A stretch of 64,000 bases of DNA from assembly GCA_947095535.1 (NCBI GenBank), contig OX352774.1, forward strand, positions 4,836,001 to 4,900,000. The letters run 5' to 3'. Every line of letters begins with the position of its first letter. Position 1 is the stretch's first letter. The stretch is from Poecilobothrus nobilitatus. Lineage: Eukaryota; Arthropoda; Insecta; Diptera; Dolichopodidae. A model generated the notes under the pieces. It saw only the letters and a program-made list of their open reading frames with translations, searched no databases and was not told the DNA's origin. This document shows positions 59,081-64,000 of this stretch, one piece after another. A program made the translations under genes and the position numbers.

Positions 59081-62000
59081 TAATTATTAGCCATATACAC
59101 AAAATATATATGATCAAACATAAGTGATAAAGTGTCGGAAAGCGAGTGTCGGATCGGAAAATAAAGCAAAAATATTTAAAAAATCTTTAATGTGTTTAAA
59201 ATGGTTTTAATTTCGTTCGTTAAAAATTCTAATTATATTGTAAAAACTTATGTTTCAAAATAAAACACCACATAGTACGATTCAGGAGTAAAATGAAAAA
59301 GTTTATTAAACATTTTATAAAACAAAAAAAAAAACGATATTTAAGGTTCTTAAAAATGTACATTTGATCAATTTTTTCTACAAAGGAGTTAAAAAATTGA
59401 CTAGCAAAAATTTTAAAAAACTGCTATTTGGGAAAAAATTCATTTATGGGAATAAATATATATTTTCGCTTAAAATTCTTTATATAATTTAAAATTTAAT
59501 TTAATATAACTTTTAAAAAAATGCTTTCACATAAAGAAACTTACTATTTTTTTTTTTTTTTCTTCATTTCCTTATAATTTTCCAATTATTTGCCTCACAA
59601 ATTGTTTCTCTCTATTTAATTTTCGTTGATTAAAAAAAAAAACAATAAAAACAAAAATTATAAAAATTAAATTTTCTTGCTATTTCTTCTATTTTTTTAC
59701 ATATCAATTTCATAGTTGGCTAAGTTTCTTTAAGTGTTTTCCCAAAAAAAAAAAAAAAACAAAAAACAAAAAGCAAAATTTATTTTCTTTCATTTCCAAA
59801 AACAAAAAAAAAAAATTTCATTCAACCAAAAAGGTTACCCGTTACCGAACTAAATTTTTGTACTATAAAATAATAATTTTATAATGTGTTGTATAAATTA
59901 CCCCCGCATTAATATATACCTATAGATATATATCTATCTTTTTCTTTTTTTTTTTTTTAATTTTTAATTTTTATTACTTAACATATCATATTTTAATAAA
60001 TTATAGGGTTTTGGTTTTACTTTAAGTTTTATTTGAACCAAAAATTATGAAAATAGTTTAAAAGCAGACAAAATTTTTTATTCTCAAGACAACAGAATCT
60101 GAAATGGGAGCTTCATTAATTGTATAGCTGAAAAAAAATTCTATATGTATAGACAAATATTATTAAAAAATATAAAAATAAAATTAATATTAAAGGGTTG
60201 ATTTTGGTTACTGTGTAATTTTATGCATAAAAAGCATACAAATTGCTTAATTGTAAGGCAATTAGCGATAACGCAAGATAAAGGCGGTTCTTAACTTTTT
60301 TTCATATTTTCCTTTTTTTTGTTTTATTTAAATTTATTATATATGGATATATGTGTAAATGTGTAAATGGAAGTGGTTCATAAATCATAAAATGTTACAT
60401 GTGAAGGCGTATATGCACACGGATATATTAAATCATTCAATAGAGCAAACTAAACATTTTAGTTTTCTCCTTTTATATGTTATTCTTCAGTTAAAATTTT
60501 AGGAAGTTGCGGGTAGAAATTGGGAAATTTTTTTTTTTTTTTTTTTTTAAATTACAAATAATTTTAGTTCCGCTTCGAAAAGTATATTTTACATTTTAAT
60601 ATTAAAATTTATCTATATATAAGTTAAGATTTATAAATAATAAAAAGTCAAGATTTCATTTTTAAGATTTTCTTCACTGTTATATTTTAAAAGTTTTAAA
60701 ACTGATCGACAAAATTTTTTAAAAAACTAAATTGCCATTTTATTATTTTTAATTTCAATATAACCGATATAATAAAACGACTATGTATATACATAAAAAC
60801 GTAAAGGACTTTAAATATGAGATAAAAAGGTTTGTCAACATAAATGACCCATGTTACCAATTACCATAAATGACCAAAACCCTACTTCAATAAAAAGGTA
60901 TACCTATAGTTAAATAAAAATATTAAATAAGAGAAAAACGTATATACACTTAATAAAAATAGAAAGACTTAAAGATAACACTACAAGAGCTTATTCACGA
61001 TAAAGACTACAAGAGCTGAACAACAAATTCGACAAGAATTAAAAGAAAGTTAAACTCTTATCATATGTCTTTTGCAATTCATAACTTATTGAGGTTCTTC
61101 TTATTATTTTGCACATGCTGAACTGAAAACCAGATTCAGCAGAGATTCAGCAATATAATCTTCCATTGCAGACTACATTCAATGTAAAAAATTGTACACA
61201 GTTTTAAATTCTCAATGACAGGGTATAAAAACACCAATAATATAAGATTGATTGTACAAGTAATGTATTTAACTCTTCTTCCTCTTTTTCCTACTTAGTT
61301 GTTCATTCCCACATCTTCCAGTCACATAATTTTTTTTAAGACGTGGTTTTTATGCTTAAATTTATAAAAATTAACTTTAAGAAAGCCTGTCACTTTTTAT
61401 ATATGCGATTTATAAATTTTAAGGGATCTCGGTTAATGTTTTGTAAACGGAATTCTAAATTGCAAAATGCCATTTTGCCTACATAATATATTTTGGTAAA
61501 AGGTAAAGAACATTTTGCAAATTTCCATTTGGTATTAAGAGTCTTTTGGTACTTCGCTGAAAGAAATGAATGTTTTGCAAATATTACCTATATTATGTAA
61601 AAAGGGTATAAACCAGATTTTGTAACCAACTCTAAAATCTCTTACCTAATTTTTTTTTATATCTACGTATTTCAACAAAAAAGTTGTTTCAGGCATTCTT
61701 TTCAACAAGTTTCGTTTTTAAATACATGTTTTATTAAAAGTCTATTTTATTAAAAGTGACATTTTCTTTCTGAAATCTTTTTGTGAAGTGACAAAGTTGT
61801 TTTCTGTCATTTCTGTCTGAAATGTTATTTTGAGAAATACATTTAGATAAACTGACAAGCTCATCAAGGATATCAGTTCAAATTTTCAGTTTTTCTCTCG
61901 TACTCTTGACTCTCGTTTAGAATCGTGTATAATCTGTAGAATAGAACTGATTCAAATATTAAAGCTTAACCGAACAATTCAAATAACTTACAATTTTGGC

Positions 62001-64000
62001 AAAGCAACCAAAGAATTTGCTGTTTAAGAACGATTTAAAAAAAAAAAAACTCAAAAATCTATTTTATGTATAGGATATTTAGACCGAAATTCAAAAATGT
62101 GAATTTAAAATTCAATTTAAAATAAAAAAATAAACTGAAAATATAAAATTATTCACATTTTTTTTACGTGTGAGTTATAGCTCTTGCCACATATTTTAAA
62201 AAGACACTAACCTTTAATGTCTATCTGTATCGTCAAATTAAATATTAACTGTTTCATTGTTGACTCATAATATTCAAATGGAAAAAAGAGAGTAAAGATC
62301 AAATCAGAGATCATCAAGATCAAATCAATTAAGACTAAAATAAAACTAAAGTAAGAAGACGTAAAAGGAAAGAAAAATTATGCAGCTTAAGGTTTTTATT
62401 TTGAAATGTAATAAAAAAAATCTTAAAAAAAAAAAAACAAAATTTTTCAATTTTATTTAGATACTTGTGACTTTTACATAAATATATATATACAAATAAT
62501 ATCTTATTATTTTATTAATTTAAGACCAATTTACCTAAATGTTTCTCTTGAAAATACAAAATAAAAATATCACATATAAGAACTTTTTAAATTTAATGAT
62601 TTGAAACTTTAAAAATTTTTCCACTTAAATTAAAAAAAAAAAATTACCAGTAAAAATATGATTAACTGAACCATTCGAACCATTATATTTAAATTTCTTA
62701 TACCTTTATTTTATTTTTCTGTTCTTTTTTTTTTTATATCAAATTTATTTTTTTATTATTAAAAGACGCCTAAAGCTGCGCTAATAAACTTTACGAGTGA
62801 CAATTGAAATATTAACAGGGTGTTAATTTAAAAAAAAAAAAAAAATCACTCCAAAAATAAAACAAAATTATAATTTACGCATTCAATATAATAAAATTTT
62901 CACAGTTGGCTCGAGCCTAAAACACTTAACCAACTCTTTCTCTTTTTAATACACTAACCCTATATATACCACATGGATTATTAAAATAATGATTGCATCA
63001 TTTGTGCACAGCCAGAAGCAGCATAATTTTAATAACTTTTGTCTACCATTGTCGCACATGATAAGCTGTATAATTATTTTTCTATTAAATGATCCGTTAA
63101 ATTCCAAATAAATCCAAAATGAAAGCAGTCATTAACAAAAAAAAAAATAAGAAAAATTAAAATAAAACGCTTCAATTTTTTTTTTTTTTTTAAATTTTTA
63201 AGATATTAAAAAAAAACTTTGTTAAAAAAATAGGTAATAGATTTAATATTTTTTTTTTAAATTACCAACAGTATAAACATTTAAACAAACACATATATAG
63301 GTCAAAAAAATACCTACATATATATATATATGTAGATGAATTAAGCGCATTTAAATTTATTGTGACTACTCTATGACAATTTTTTTCTCGTTTTGTTTTT
63401 TTTTCCAATCTTTCAATTTTAAATTAAGAAACACAATTATTTAATGACAACAGCATCGCCATCAAATCTTTGTTGATATGCCTTTGGCTCAAAATGTTTT
63501 TTTTTTTTTTTTTAAATTTTTTCTATCTTCATCCAAATTCATCTTAACAACTTTTTAACAGTTTTTCTTTTTTTTTCCACATTCAAAGTTCTAATAAAAA
63601 ATGAACACAATAAAAAAGTGAACACCAAAAAACCAAAAAAAAAACAAAAACAAAACCAAAGAAAATATTGAGGTATATAAAAATAATACAAATGGTAAAA
63701 TTATGAGGAGACATCAATTTGGAATTGTTTCTCCATTAACGCACGCGCACATTCGGTTAATATTTTAATTTACCACGGGCACAATAGGCGACAACAAACC
63801 AATTCAGTTAATTAAATTGTTAAAATTTATGTAAGTAAAGAGGATCAGCGCTTCATTTTTTTTTTATTTTTAAAATTGAATTTTTAATGAATAATTAATA
63901 AAAAAGGTAAAGGTATAAAGGCTTTAAGTTTATTTTCGAAAATACTAATTTGTTATATATAGTTCTAAAAATCTTTTAAGGAATCATTTAAATTTTCAGT
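59081..64000. other. A+T-rich upstream DNA with two minor GC-containing patches
   Basis: No gene seen. Patches at 62998-63075 (gcacagccagaagcagc, cattgtcgcacatgataagc) and 63738-63815 (cgcacgcgcacattcgg, taccacgggcacaataggcg) stand out from the A+T background and could be regulatory. The rest is poly(A)/poly(T) and short frames. Confidence 0.4.

Noticed and set aside
1..64000. CRISPR array, prokaryotic operon or phage-type system
   Set aside because: Spliced introns, SINEs and a Pax gene show animal nuclear DNA. No regularly spaced identical repeats with unique spacers were seen; the closest cases are the 34-bp minisatellite and the foldback modules.

Overview
This is a strongly A+T-rich insect window, most likely from a fly. 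It has long poly(A)/poly(T) runs, many (TA)n microsatellites, short phase-matched introns and many decayed transposons. There is essentially one complete gene, plus the first codons of a second. Both belong to the eyegone / twin of eyegone (Pax6(5a)-like) family and lie on the minus strand.

Layout. Positions 1-37 are the first 12 codons of a paralogue whose body lies to the left of the window; it starts MLIGS..., like the complete gene. Positions 38 to about 47270 are a noncoding interval of roughly 47 kb. It holds a foldback element made of palindromic modules (7125-7805), non-LTR retrotransposon remnants (15420-15782, 25566-26075, 26655-26845, 30640-30990, 46855-47085), a nested SINE/repeat cluster (17945-18646), a long imperfect hairpin (21592-21952), a TIR-bounded element with 477-bp tandem repeats (22960-24214), further SINE copies (34575-34686, 36444-36633), and a TA-flanked MITE with long terminal inverted repeats (41504-42079). 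Positions 47638-51832 are a complete six-exon gene predicted to encode 612 residues: a degenerate PAI half, an intact RED subdomain, a paired-type homeodomain and a long Gln/Asn/Thr-rich tail ending in an acidic tract. Positions 51833-64000 are upstream noncoding DNA with a few less A+T-rich islands that could be promoter or enhancer elements.

How it fits together. The two related genes are adjacent and in the same orientation, as expected for an eyg-toe tandem pair. The sparse, repeat-filled interval between them, and the DNA upstream of the second gene, is where their shared cis-regulation would lie. I cannot tell from this sequence alone which copy is eyg and which is toe. No RNA polymerase III gene looks functional; the tRNA-like sequences are SINE heads. 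No other protein-coding gene could be supported.
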